A stretch of 64,000 bases of DNA from Streptomyces tailanensis (lineage in GTDB: Bacteria; Actinomycetota; Actinomycetes; Streptomycetales; Streptomycetaceae), in contig NZ_VTHJ01000029.1 of NCBI RefSeq assembly GCF_008386495.1, forward strand, positions 1-64,000, read 5' to 3'. The notes below the pieces were generated by a model that saw only the letters and a list, made by a program, of their open reading frames with translations, had not been told where the DNA came from and did not search any database. Below, in pieces: positions 26,566 to 35,209 of the stretch. The number at the start of each line of letters is the position of its first letter. Within the stretch, counting starts at the first letter, position 1. The translations under genes and the position numbers were made by a program.

Positions 26566-27189
26566 TCACCCGCGCAGACTCTCCGTCGCCAAGTACAGGA
26601 TGACGGCCAAGGGTACGGCCCAGCGCACGAACGCCGATCCGCCCGCCGGGTGCGGAGCCTGAGCAGCGGGGCGCAGGTGACTGTGGCGGGCCATCGCGGT
26701 GAGCGTGTCGGCCGCAAGTCCCCCGGTGCCGGGCCGACGCAAGAGCCGGGCCAGCCACGGCGGCATGAACAAGCCCGCCATAGGAGCCCGCTGCGGGCCG
26801 ATGAACTCCAGCAGCCCGTCGCGCCGGATCTCCACACGGCCGATCACCGACCAGGCGATGAAGCGGGTCGACCACATGCGGCGGAGGTACACCCCGGAGC
26901 GGTCAGCGGTGATGCGCCACATACTGAACTGGCAAGTGATCCACGCGGCGACGAGCGAGGTCCAGACCGCGAAGAACAGGGCACCCGGCTCGGGATGCGT
27001 CAGGCTCGCTCCGTCAGGCCGGTCAGTCAGCGCGACGAACGACAGGCACCACACCAGGCCGGCCAGCCTCCCCTGCCAGCCTGCCCGCCACACCAGCGGT
27101 TCCGCAGGGTCCCTCATCTTCGCAGCGAGTTCCTCGATCCTCTCACGCTGCTCCCGCCGCGCGTGCTTGCGCCGCTCCCCACGACCCAT
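26566..27189 (-). CDS. Membrane protein with PH-like domain (207 aa)
   Basis: A basic N-terminus (MGRGERRKHARREQRERIEEL) is followed by two helices (LAGLVWCLSFVALTD and LFFAVWTSLVAAWITCQF). A beta-rich segment follows that looks like a bacterial PH domain (ITADRSGVYLRRMWSTRFIAWSVIGRVEI...). A last helix sits at the C-terminus (FVRWAVPLAVILYLATESL). Such proteins are widespread in Streptomyces without known function. No operon partner is clear. Confidence 0.6.
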   Translation of the reverse strand: MGRGERRKHARREQRERIEELAAKMRDPAEPLVWRAGWQGRLAGLVWCLSFVALTDRPDGASLTHPEPGALFFAVWTSLVAAWITCQFSMWRITADRSGVYLRRMWSTRFIAWSVIGRVEIRRDGLLEFIGPQRAPMAGLFMPPWLARLLRRPGTGGLAADTLTAMARHSHLRPAAQAPHPAGGSAFVRWAVPLAVILYLATESLRG

Positions 27190-27632
27190 CGTCGCCCCCC
27201 TGCCCCTCGGATCTCAGTTATCTGTGGTGTTGACGCAGGTGCGGTTCAGCCGCCCCCGCCTGCTTCCCGGTCCGACCGACGCGCGAGTACGGTCAGCGGC
27301 GCGGTGAGCGCCCGGGCCGTTCGGACAGCTCCCCACAAAGGACGGCCTCGGGAACAGCGGCCGCCGCACAGTGATGGCGTCGGTAGTCACCCGCTCCGCG
27401 TGGTCGCAGAGCCGGTCAACAAGCAGCAACGCCACGGCCGTACCGACCGCTCCCCGGCAGCAGGTGCCCAGATGGGTTCGCAGCCGGGAACGCAGACGAC
27501 TCGCGCACTATCACCGCGGGGATCGCGACGGGCACCGTCGGTTCCTCCAGCAACTGCACAGCCGCGAACGACAGGCGCAGCCAGACGACGCCAACAGCCC
27601 GCCGTAACCGGGACGTACCGGCCAGGACGCGC
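27190..27632. other. 443-base gap without a recognised gene
   Basis: Several overlapping frames exist on both strands, but all are Arg/Pro/Ser-rich shadows with no ribosome site. It contains the start region of the 26566-27189 gene. Confidence 0.4.
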
Positions 27633-27812
27633 TCACCGCGACCGGTCGACCAGTCGGCCCACTCCGGCCGCAGCCAGGCAGAAGATGCCGAGCAGGAGAA
27701 CGGGCACTCCGGGTCCGGGCAGCACCCACATCGCGGTGCCGCAGAGAGTGAGCAGCACACCGGCGACCGCAAACGACCATACGAATGTGCGACCGGTGAA
27801 GGATGGGGGCAT
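27633..27812 (-). CDS. Small membrane protein, PGPGW-like (59 aa)
   Basis: MPPSFTGRTFVWSFAVAGVL starts a first helix; a second helix contains WVLPGPGVPVLLLGIFCLAAAG. The PGPG-x-P turn between two helices is the hallmark of the PGPGW/TIGR02611 family of small actinobacterial membrane proteins of unknown function. The ATG at 27812 is chosen because the family pattern begins just after it. Confidence 0.6.
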   Translation of the reverse strand: MPPSFTGRTFVWSFAVAGVLLTLCGTAMWVLPGPGVPVLLLGIFCLAAAGVGRLVDRSR

Positions 27813-28079
27813 CAGGCGACTCCAGGAAACGGGGGAACTCGATGCCGACCAGGCTTCCCGGCTCACCTGCGCGGATTGTAGCCGGTCGGACAAGAGCGCG
27901 ATCCGGCAGCGTCAGGGCACGCCGGGAGGCACGAGCCCTCATCCCGTCCTCGTCCGGCCGCGACCGCGCAAGGAGGGGCCTACAGCGTCTTCGACGAGTC
28001 GCAACCCGCCTAAAGATCATCAGCGTTCGGATCCTGCTGGGATTCCTGCGGCCCCGACCGGGCGGGACGCCGTGAAGAA

Positions 28080-28400
28080 GCTCCTCGGCCACATGCGGGA
28101 TCCTGCGGCGGATGCGCTGAGGCGGGTCGTCGCAGTGGCCGTCTGCGCAGCAGACACGCACGAGAACGCCGCCGGTACTGTCTGCTCGACCAAGTCGCCG
28201 AGCATGCTGCCCCCGTCCGCAAGGCACTGGCCGACCGGGGCTTCAAGACGGCCGTGGTCGACCACGGCGCCACACTGGGCATCGACGAGGTGGGCTTCGT
28301 ACCGAGCGAGCCGAAGCCGTGGGCGGTAGAGCGGACAGGCGGGATCCTGATACTGATCCGGCGGCTCGCAACCATCGCCTCGTCTGGGCCACGGTTGCCA
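28080..28400 (+). pseudogene. Remnant of an IS5-type transposase, frameshifted
   Basis: Two neighbouring frames together read like the C-terminal half of an IS5-group DDE transposase. One frame gives RRVVAVAVCAADTHENAAGT (to about 28180). The other continues LLDQVAEHAAPVRKALADRG, then FKTAVVDHGATLGIDEVGFV and KPWAVERTGGILILIRRLA (to about 28380). The catalytic Glu would be in WAVERT, where intact copies have RWVVERT-x-GWL. The frame change near 28185, the missing Trp after VERT and the absence of an N-terminal half show an inactive fragment. No terminal inverted repeats or target duplication were found. Confidence 0.7.
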
Positions 28401-28698
28401 GAACCCGGCAGGTTTCGCGTCCGCGGACTGCCATTGTGTGCTCTGCCGCCAGCCAGTGGGCCAGGCGATGCTGGGCGGGCCGCCGAGGGCGCGGACAACC
28501 AGGCGACAGGGCGGGAGGGAGAGCTTCTCAACATCGCCTCGTCGTTCGTTGCCGGGATCGGGAAGGCTCGGCCCGCGTTCCTCGCCAGACGCCGCTGTAT
28601 TGGCTGAGAAACGGCTGGTGAAATATGCAGGGTGTGGTTGCCGTCCCGGACAGCAACCAGCCGCCGCCGTATGACGCGCTGGAAGGAGGAAGCCGGTC

Positions 28699-29445
28699 AT
28701 GAGACGTCGGCGACGCCACAGCCGACACGGCCGACCCTTCCTGTGGCGCCGGGCGAGCTCGGCCAGGGACTGCGGCAGATCGTCCATGTGGCTGCGCTGC
28801 GAGGGCCTGGTCGTCGCGTTCGTCGGTACGCCGCTTGTCGTCGGCGCCGGCCTCTACGGCGCGCTCGCCGGGCCGGGCGCGCCGAGTATCAGTGCGGCCG
28901 GGGTCGTGTGCACCTTGGCTCTCAGTCTGTATCTGCTCATCGTGCGGGCGGGGCGTGTGCTGGTGGGCTTCATCGCCCTGACGGGTATGGCGCTGGCCGT
29001 GCTGGTCCCCCGGGTCACGGCGGAGATCGCACTGAGCGAGCGCGGCCACCGCAAGGACGTGATCGTCACCGCAGTCCAGGCCGAGCAGGCTCCGTCCGGC
29101 CGCAGTGCCGGTGTCCTCTGCTCCTACGCCTGGGAGGACGGGGCTCCCGTGCTGGTCCCGATACGCCGGGGTTGCCGTACCACGACCTCGGCAGGAGAGC
29201 ACATCAGTGTGCTGTTCGATCCCAGGGGCGTGATCACGCCCCGCGCCGCCGGCCCCTTCCGGCTCGGCCGATTCGCAGTCACCGCGGCACTTGCGCTGAT
29301 GCTGCCGGTGTTGTGTGTCGCCGCCGTCCAGCGCTCGTACCGCTCGCCCGCGCCTCACCGAACACCTCAAGACCTCGTACAGCGAAAGCCAGGCAGCCGG
29401 GTTCGCGGCCGCGGTCGCCGCGGCCCGCGCGCCTCGAAGTCGTGA
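28699..29445 (+). CDS. Hypothetical membrane protein (248 aa)
   Basis: AAGGAGG about 10 bases before ATG 28699 supports the start. After a strongly basic N-terminus there are three hydrophobic segments (LVVAFVGTPLVVGAGLYGAL, GVVCTLALSLYLLIVRAG and VLVGFIALTGMALAVLVP), then an extracytoplasmic region of about 100 residues with two Cys (GVLCSYAWEDG, RRGCRTTTSAG), then a last helix (FAVTAALALMLPVLCVAAV) and an Arg-rich tail. No family was recognised. The two cysteines could form a disulfide. Confidence 0.65.
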   Translation: MRRRRRHSRHGRPFLWRRASSARDCGRSSMWLRCEGLVVAFVGTPLVVGAGLYGALAGPGAPSISAAGVVCTLALSLYLLIVRAGRVLVGFIALTGMALAVLVPRVTAEIALSERGHRKDVIVTAVQAEQAPSGRSAGVLCSYAWEDGAPVLVPIRRGCRTTTSAGEHISVLFDPRGVITPRAAGPFRLGRFAVTAALALMLPVLCVAAVQRSYRSPAPHRTPQDLVQRKPGSRVRGRGRRGPRASKS

Positions 29446-29713
29446 CTATCGGCGCAGTGCCTGTGCTTCATGGATGGCAAGGGCCGATGTCTCCCGATGC
29501 ACGCCGGCCGAACGCCTGTAGATTCTGAAACCCGACAGCTCGCGGCCCTTGGAGTCACTGGGGAAGGTCCCGGGACGACTGATGCCCCTCCTCCTCTCGT
29601 GTCGGCCACGACCACATGGTCGAGAGGCAGCGATTTCGCGCAGCGCGGCCGACGTCGTTCCCTGGTGCCGTACCGGGTGGTTCCAGCCAAGGGCGCGGGT
29701 TCGGCTCTCGTGT

Positions 29714-30022
29714 TCATCTCGGGACTCGGGCGTCCTTGCCTGCGGCCAGGATGAACAAGAGGCCCGCGAGGGCGGAGCAGCCGATACCGACAGCGATGCC
29801 GGCCATAACCGTGTTGTACGAGGCATCCGCGAGCCGGGGTACGCCGTTGGCCGGCGTGCCCGCGTACAGGCACAGCAATCCGAAGGCGCGCAGTCGCAGG
29901 CCGCCGGTGCGGTTGCGCATCCACGGCGGAACCCATCCACGCAGGATCGCTGTCGACAGCGGCAGCAGAAGCACACTGGCGATCCCCAAAGCGATCCAGT
30001 GATACAGCGGGTTGCCATGCAC
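29714..30022 (-). CDS. Hypothetical small membrane protein (102 aa)
   Basis: Starting at GTG 30022 (VHGNPLYHWIALGIASVLLL) it has three or four hydrophobic segments: one at the N-terminus, one at LRLRAFGLLCLYAG, and NTVMAGIAVGIGCSALAGLL with LFILAAG at the end. A GGGGGCGG stretch lies upstream of the start, but the frame stays open to 30121, so a longer form is possible. No family recognised. Confidence 0.5.
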   Translation of the reverse strand: MHGNPLYHWIALGIASVLLLPLSTAILRGWVPPWMRNRTGGLRLRAFGLLCLYAGTPANGVPRLADASYNTVMAGIAVGIGCSALAGLLFILAAGKDARVPR

Positions 30023-30709
30023 GAGCCCGCCCCCGTCTTTCGTCCGGCTTTCATCCGGTCGCACGGCGCTGGTCCCCGCGCGACGCCATCGGCGACAGGG
30101 CTGCACGGCAGCGGCCACCATGCCGGATCCCAGCAGTCCTGAACGCCTCCTACCTGCCTGGTGACGGCGGGGAGCCCCGCCGTGGCGCGCTGGTCAGCGG
30201 CAGGTCACCGCAACCACCGGTCTGCGGGCGACAAGTGGTGGCCGCCCGCTCGTTCCCGAGCCGGCAGCGGCTCGGCGCAGCGCCCTGCGGGAGGTCCGGA
30301 CTGGTGAGGCCGAGGGACACCCCGTGGGCGTCGCGCACCAGCAGGACGCGTTCCGACACCGCTGCGGGAGAAGTAGGTCAGCCGCCGCACCCGCTCGATC
30401 CGGGACGGATCCACGGGAAAACCGTCACGTCCTGCTCCCTTTCCGCACTTCCTCAGCGCGAAGTCTGCCCTCCCGCACGATCCGCCGTCACTGCCGGAAT
30501 CCGGAAGTCTCCGCCCGTCCGGACTGCGCGGGTACCGCTACCCGCCACCGGACGGCTCACCTGGTCCGTCAGGGACCGGGCCCGGCACGACGGGCCCCCT
30601 TCCTGTTCGGCGGCAAGGACACCGAGAAGGGCGGCGAAGAGAAAACACGACGAGCCCGCCGAGCCGGGCCGGAAGGCCGGTCGGAGCCGCAGCCGTTCTG
30701 CAGGCTCGG
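30023..30709. other. 687-base gap, no convincing gene
   Basis: Leftward frames at 30150-30414 in two registers (DPSRIERVRRLTYFS, and SERVLLVRDAHGVSLGLTS) have protein-like composition and may be a frameshifted leftover, but no family or ribosome site was found. The rest is low-complexity Arg/Pro/Ser coding potential. Confidence 0.4.
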
Positions 30710-31219
30710 CTACATGACCGGACAGTTCCCCCAGACCGCGGCCAGGGCCTCGGGAATCTGTGGGACATCGCCGCAGCCCCGCGGCCCTCGGGGGAAACCG
30801 TCACTGGCGACGTAGCTCCAGTTACCTGCGGACGTACTGCGGAAGTACTTCCTGGCGCTGCCCTCGTCCTGCATGCTCACGAGTTCCTCGTGCGAGGCAC
30901 CGGAGGTGGACTCGAATTGGGTGGCGGCGTAGCGGACGCCGCCGCACTGGCCGTAGAAGAACTGCCCCGGCACCGGCTGGATATGGGTGAAGCGAGGAAA
31001 GCTGCGCTGGTATGCCACCGTCACAGCGGCCTTCACCGCGTCGGTGGCGGTCAGGTTGTGACAGCCGGAACGGTCTGCGGAGGCAGCGGTTCCGGCGGGA
31101 GTGGGGGACGTCGTCGCCCTAGCCGGGGCGGCAGAGGTGCGCGATGGCGTGGGCGTGGTGCCGGAAGATGCCGAGGGCGTGGTGTCGGCAGGGACGTGCG
31201 AAGGGGTGGCCGTCGGCAC
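30710..31219 (-). CDS. Thr/Pro/Ser-linker protein with a Cys-containing globular domain, N-terminus probably lost
   Basis: The first 50 residues are a Thr/Pro/Ser/Ala linker (TPSHVPADTTPSASSGTTPT) of the sort that follows a signal peptide or lipobox, yet no hydrophobic leader precedes it: a TGA stop lies five codons before the GTG start. The globular part (about 115 residues) contains CHNLTATDAVKAAV, GQFFYGQCGGVRYAATQFE and GCGDVPQIPEALAAVWGNC, four Cys that could form disulfides, and looks extracellular. Likely a secreted protein whose 5' end is missing or frameshifted. Family unknown. Confidence 0.55.
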   Translation of the reverse strand: MPTATPSHVPADTTPSASSGTTPTPSRTSAAPARATTSPTPAGTAASADRSGCHNLTATDAVKAAVTVAYQRSFPRFTHIQPVPGQFFYGQCGGVRYAATQFESTSGASHEELVSMQDEGSARKYFRSTSAGNWSYVASDGFPRGPRGCGDVPQIPEALAAVWGNCPVM

Positions 31220-31327
31220 TTGATCCCCGAGACGTCACGCCCGGCTGGATGTCCGAGTTCCGTAATGTGCCCAGTTCCTTAGGTGTTGGCGTCTCTGCCC
31301 GGCGCCTGTCGCGCGGTTCTTGGAGGC

Positions 31328-31695
31328 ATGAGAACCAGCCTTCCGCGTCCGCCGGTGCGGGTGTTCACCGGTACCCATGGGGTCAGGGTGGTCGGCGACC
31401 CGCATCTGCGGATCGCCGACGCCCCGCTTCCGCCGGCCGAGGTCTTCGGCGTCGTACGGGACACACTCGCCGTCCAGGACGCCGCCGCCCAGTCGGGAAG
31501 CCGCGCCGCCCGCCTGCCCGCTTCGGCGACGGCACCAGGAAGCAGGTGCTGGACCTGCTCCTGGGTCTCGACGACCGGAACGCCGAGGACGCGAAACTGC
31601 TCAAGCTCTTCGGCGCCAAGTCCTTCGTAGGCACGAAGAATTCCGCCTACGACCGGATCGAGGACGTGGCCCGCGACCTGGGGCCGCTGCGGTGA
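31328..31695 (+). pseudogene. Fragment of a phosphonate/phosphite-type ABC substrate-binding protein
   Basis: The first part reads in one frame (MRTSLPRPPVRVFTGTHGVR...) and the last 60 or so codons in another. The latter (TRKQVLDLLLGLDDRN, then KLFGAKSFVGTKNSAYDRIE) matches the C-terminal pattern of PhnD/PtxB binding proteins. The stop overlaps the ATPase start (GTGA, 31692-31695), the normal operon layout. There is no signal peptide and most of the binding protein is missing, so the gene is non-functional. The origin of the first 55 codons is unclear. Confidence 0.6.
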
Positions 31696-32345
31696 GTGAG
31701 GCTCCGCCGGTGATCCGGCTGCGCGGCGCGGGGTGCCGGTTCGGTGCGCACGAGGCCCTGGGTGAGCTGGACCTCACGGTCCATGCCGGGGAGCGGGTGG
31801 CGGTGCTCGGCACCAGCGGCGCCGGCAAGAGCACGCTCCTGGCTCTGGTCAACGGGTCGTTGGAGCCGACCACGGGCAGTGTGGAGGCCTTCGGTGAGAA
31901 CTCCGCCCACCTGACGGCCCCACGGCGGCGGCTGGTGCAGCGGCGCATCGGCTCGGTGAGCCAGGACCTCGCCCTGATCGAGCAGGTCCGGGTGGTGCAC
32001 AACGTCAACGCGGGCCGGCTCGGCCGGTGGAGCACCACCCGCGCGCTGGCCTCGCTGATCTGGCCCCACTCGCTCGACGTGGTCCGCGACGCGCTCGAAC
32101 GGGTCGACCTGGGCTGGGGCGAGCCCGTATCCAGTCTCGATCCGGTGCGCGCCGCGCGGGTTCTCGGCCTGCTCGGCGCCTCACCGACCGGGAGAACGCT
32201 CGTGGTGAGTCTGCACCAGCCGGCATTGGCCCGCGAGCACTGCACCCGCGTGGTGGGCCTGCGCCAGGGCCGGATCGTCCTCGACCTCCCGGCCGGCGAC
32301 GCGACCGACGAAGCCCTGTCATACGACCTCTACGAGCTCGTATGA
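31692..32345 (+). pseudogene. PhnC/PtxA-type ABC ATPase lacking signature motif and Walker B
   Basis: The 217-residue frame is open end to end, about 35-50 residues shorter than PhnC. Walker A (GTSGAGKST, about residue 40), Q-loop (SVSQDLALI), D-loop (EPVSSLDP) and H-loop (VVSLHQPAL) are all present. Between ALERVDLGW and GEPVSSLDP the expected LSGGQ signature and the Asp of Walker B are absent: an in-frame internal deletion near nucleotide 32120. Such a protein should not hydrolyse ATP. Start overlaps the binding-protein remnant; stop overlaps the permease start (32342). Confidence 0.75.
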
Positions 32346-33706
32346 CACTCCAACTCGACGCCCCGCCATCCCCGCCGTCCCCGCCGGCCGTGTCCGCGCC
32401 GGGACGAAAGCCCGTGAGCGGGCGGCGGATTCTGCTCCGCAGGCTCACAGCACTGGTGACGGTGACCGGGCTGCTGGCCTGGGCGTTTGCTCGCGCCGTC
32501 CCGTCGGGCGGCGAGCTGGTCAACCGAGGCGGTCTGGCCCTGCTCGACGACCTCGCGGCGACCGCGCTGCACCCCGCCCTGGACCCGGGCTTCCTCGCCG
32601 TGGTCCTGGAAGCGACGGCGACGACGCTGGCCCTGGCGCTGCTCGGGACGGCCGGGGCACTGGTGATCGGCCTGGTCGGCGGGCTGGTCCTCAGCGACGC
32701 GGCGTGGAGCGGCGCGCTGCCGTGGCCCCTAGGTGCGGGGCGGCTTGTGCTGCGTGGCGCGCTGGTGGCCGTCCGCTCGGTGCACGAGCTGGTGTGGGCG
32801 CTGCTCTTCGTCAGCGTGCTCGGCCTCGACCCGCTCGTCGCCGCCCTGGCACTCGCCCTGCCCTTCGGCGCGCAGAGCGCCCAGGTCTTCGGGGAGACCT
32901 TCGACAGCGTGCCCGACGCGCCGCTGCGTGCGCTGCGCGCCGCCGGCGCCAAGCGTTGCTCCGCTCTGGCCTACGCCCTTCTTCCCGGCACGGCACCGCT
33001 GCTGCTGTCCTACTCCTTCCACCGGTTCGAGTGCGCCCTGCGGTCCGCGGTCGTGCTCGGCGTCGCCGGCGTCGGAGGGCTGGGATTCGAGCTCACGGTG
33101 AGCCTGCAGTCGCGTAACTGGGGGGAGGTCTGGACGCTGGTCGCGGCACTGCTGGCCCTCGCGGGGGCGGTCGAGCTGTGGAGCAACCGCGTCCGCTCCG
33201 ACGTCGCGGTGGTGACCTGCGCCGACTGGTCGGTCGGACATGAACGCTCACGCGACGACGGCCGGTCACCGCGTGGCCTGTCCCGCCCGACCCGCTGGTC
33301 TCTGATCCTGGCTGTACCGGCGATCGCGGTCGCCTGGTGGTGGGCCGGCCTCTCACTCGCCGGACTCGCCTCGACCCGCACCCAGGACCTCACCGGCCGA
33401 CTGCTCGGCGACCTGTGGCCTCCCGCACTCCCCGAAGGCGGTCTGCGGGTACTGACCGGCGCCGCCCTCGACACCGTGACCATGGCCGTCCTCGCCATGG
33501 CCGTGGCGGTCGTGATCACCCTGCTCGTGGGCCCCTGGGCCGGCCGCCCGCGCGCCGACCGGCGCGGCCCGGCATCCTGGGGCCGACGCCGTGTCCGTGT
33601 CCGACCTCACCGACAGCCGCGCGGCAACCGACACCCTGCTAAGGACGCCGAGAGACGGCCGCTGGAGACCGTATGTCGTGGCGCGTTTCCTGGGTCTGGC
33701 CGCTGA
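32342..33706 (+). CDS. PhnE/PtxC-type permease, second domain truncated
   Basis: The first permease unit (about residues 20-300) is complete-looking, with LVAVRSVHELVWALLFVSVLG, the EAA-like loop DAPLRALRAAGAKRCSALAY and RSAVVLGVAGVGGLGFEL. A second unit begins after RPTRWSLILAVPAIAVAWWW, as in fused PhnE proteins, but after AVAVVITLLVGPWAGRP it runs into Arg/Pro-rich sequence that overlaps the next gene. A deletion appears to have fused the second unit to the upstream side of the phosphatidyltransferase. With a dead ATPase and no binding protein the importer is presumably non-functional. Confidence 0.65.
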   Translation: MTLQLDAPPSPPSPPAVSAPGRKPVSGRRILLRRLTALVTVTGLLAWAFARAVPSGGELVNRGGLALLDDLAATALHPALDPGFLAVVLEATATTLALALLGTAGALVIGLVGGLVLSDAAWSGALPWPLGAGRLVLRGALVAVRSVHELVWALLFVSVLGLDPLVAALALALPFGAQSAQVFGETFDSVPDAPLRALRAAGAKRCSALAYALLPGTAPLLLSYSFHRFECALRSAVVLGVAGVGGLGFELTVSLQSRNWGEVWTLVAALLALAGAVELWSNRVRSDVAVVTCADWSVGHERSRDDGRSPRGLSRPTRWSLILAVPAIAVAWWWAGLSLAGLASTRTQDLTGRLLGDLWPPALPEGGLRVLTGAALDTVTMAVLAMAVAVVITLLVGPWAGRPRADRRGPASWGRRRVRVRPHRQPRGNRHPAKDAERRPLETVCRGAFPGSGR

Positions 33707-34240
33707 TAGGTCGGTGCGGCAGGCGGCCCGCCGCCCCCGGGCGCTGACCCAGCTCACCGTCCTGCACGGCCTGTTGTTCGTCCTCGCCCGCGATCGCGAA
33801 CCGGGACGGGGCTGGGTGGCGGCCAACTGGCTGCTCGCGCAGCCCTGCATCTGGGCCTGTTGGAGCGCCGCGACCGGCTCGCACCGGCCGATGCGCTCAC
33901 CCTGATCCGTGGCAGTCTCCCCGCCACGGCCCTGGGGTCCTGCCGCTGGTCGGGGGTGGCGGCGGTCGGCCTGGACCTGGCCGACGGCCGCCTGGCCCGC
34001 CGCCAGGAGACCGTGTCCCCGTTCGGCGACTACGCCGACTCCCTCGCCGATGCCGCGTTCGGGACCTGGCTGGTGCTGCGGCACGGGCCGAGCCGCACGC
34101 TGCGGGTTACCGCGATCGCCGCGTGGGCGGTACCGGTCGTCACGGTCACCGCCGTCGCCATCTGTCGCGGCACCATGCCCGAACCCGGCCCAGTGCACGG
34201 ACGCCCACATCTGCCGCATCCTGGTCGGGACGAACAGTGA
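33591..34240 (+). pseudogene. CDP-alcohol phosphatidyltransferase, frameshifted
   Basis: Frame one (GTG 33591) gives about 85 residues with a helical N-terminus (LTQLTVLHGLLFVLARDREP). The family then continues in another frame from about 33820: LHLGLLERRDRLAPADALTL, then the catalytic motif DLADGRLARRQETVSPFG followed by DYADSLAD, i.e. D-x2-DG-x2-AR-x8-G-x3-D-x3-D. This motif binds Mg2+ and the CDP-alcohol. The single register change near 33800-33840 breaks the gene unless it is a sequencing error. The product would have been a membrane enzyme joining a polar head group or alcohol to a lipid. No ribosome site is visible at its start. Confidence 0.65.
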
Positions 34241-34324
34241 GCGCCATTACTGAGCCGCGCCTCCGCCCGGGCATAGCGTTCCGTACATGAGGAACCTCCA
34301 CCGCGCATGACGAGGAGCACGGTA

Positions 34325-34627
34325 ATGCTGCGCGCAGTATGGAACGGCACCGTGATCGCGGAAGCCCCCCGCACCGTGATCGTCGAGGGCAACCACTACT
34401 TCCCGCCCGGAACACTGCATCGCGAGTACTTCACCGAGACCCGCGGCCGGTCGCTGTGTCTCTGGAAGGGGCTCGCCCGCTACTACACCGTCACCGTCGA
34501 CGGGCGGACCAACCGGAACGCGGCCTGGTACTACCCGCACCCGAGCCCGCTCGCCCGCAGGATCAAGAACCACGTCGCCTTCTGGCAGGGCGTGACGGTC
34601 GAGGGCGAGCCGGGGGGCACGTCGTGA
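34325..34627 (+). CDS. DUF427-family protein
   Basis: This 100-residue small beta-barrel protein of the DUF427 type reads RAVWNGTVIAEAPRTVIVEG...YFPPGTLHREYFTET...WKGLARYYTVTVDG...AAWYYPHPSPLA. The conserved Trp/Lys/Tyr pattern is complete, so it is intact. ATG 34325 has GAGGAG about 8 bases upstream, whereas ATG 34307 has none. The stop overlaps the next gene's GTG start (GTGA, 34624-34627), indicating translational coupling. The family function is unknown. Confidence 0.85.
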   Translation: MLRAVWNGTVIAEAPRTVIVEGNHYFPPGTLHREYFTETRGRSLCLWKGLARYYTVTVDGRTNRNAAWYYPHPSPLARRIKNHVAFWQGVTVEGEPGGTS

Positions 34628-35196
34628 GCGGCCGCCGGAGGGTCCGGACGGCAGCATGGACGGCGACCGCGGCGGCCATGGCCGTCGGCGGATACGCCGG
34701 GCTGGTCAGCGGGGCACTTCCGGTCGACCTGGGCGTGGGCCGACGGGTCAGACCGCTCGGGCCGCAGACCCTGGACATCGCGGCGCCCCGGGACGTGGTC
34801 TTCGACGTGATCGCCCAGCCGTACCTGGGGCGCGCCACCCGGGCCATGCGGGAGAAGGTGCGCGTTCTGGAGCGCGGCAGTGACATGGCACTGGCCGCTC
34901 ACTTCACGCCGCTCGGCGGACGGTGGAAGGCCGTCACGGTAGAGACCGTACGGTTCAGCCGCCCCGAGCGCGTCGACTTCCGCCTCGTGCGCGGTCCGGT
35001 CCCCTACGTCGTGGAGTCGTTCACCCTGACCGAACTGCCCACCGGCACCCGCCTGTTGTACGAAGGGGAGCTGGGCACCGACCTGTGGCGGGCCGGAGCC
35101 TGGTGGGGTGAGAAGGTCGCCGCCCGCTGGGAGGCGACCGTCGCCGGATCGCTCGCCGCGGTCAAGGAGGAGGCGGAGCGCAGGGCCCGGCGATGA
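34624..35196 (+). CDS. SRPBCC (START-like) domain protein with N-terminal anchor
   Basis: This 190-residue protein has an N-terminal hydrophobic segment (AAWTATAAAMAVGGYAGLVSG) and then a START/polyketide-cyclase-like fold beginning TLDIAAPRDVVFDVIAQPYLG, with beta strands AVTVETVRFSRPERVDF and VVESFTLTELPTGTRLLYEG and a long C-terminal helix. Such folds bind lipids or hydrophobic small molecules; no catalytic residues are evident. GTG 34624 overlaps the DUF427 stop. It converges with the TetR gene 14 bases later. Confidence 0.8.
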   Translation: MSGRRRVRTAAWTATAAAMAVGGYAGLVSGALPVDLGVGRRVRPLGPQTLDIAAPRDVVFDVIAQPYLGRATRAMREKVRVLERGSDMALAAHFTPLGGRWKAVTVETVRFSRPERVDFRLVRGPVPYVVESFTLTELPTGTRLLYEGELGTDLWRAGAWWGEKVAARWEATVAGSLAAVKEEAERRARR

Positions 35197-35209
35197 CTGG
35201 CGAGAGCCG

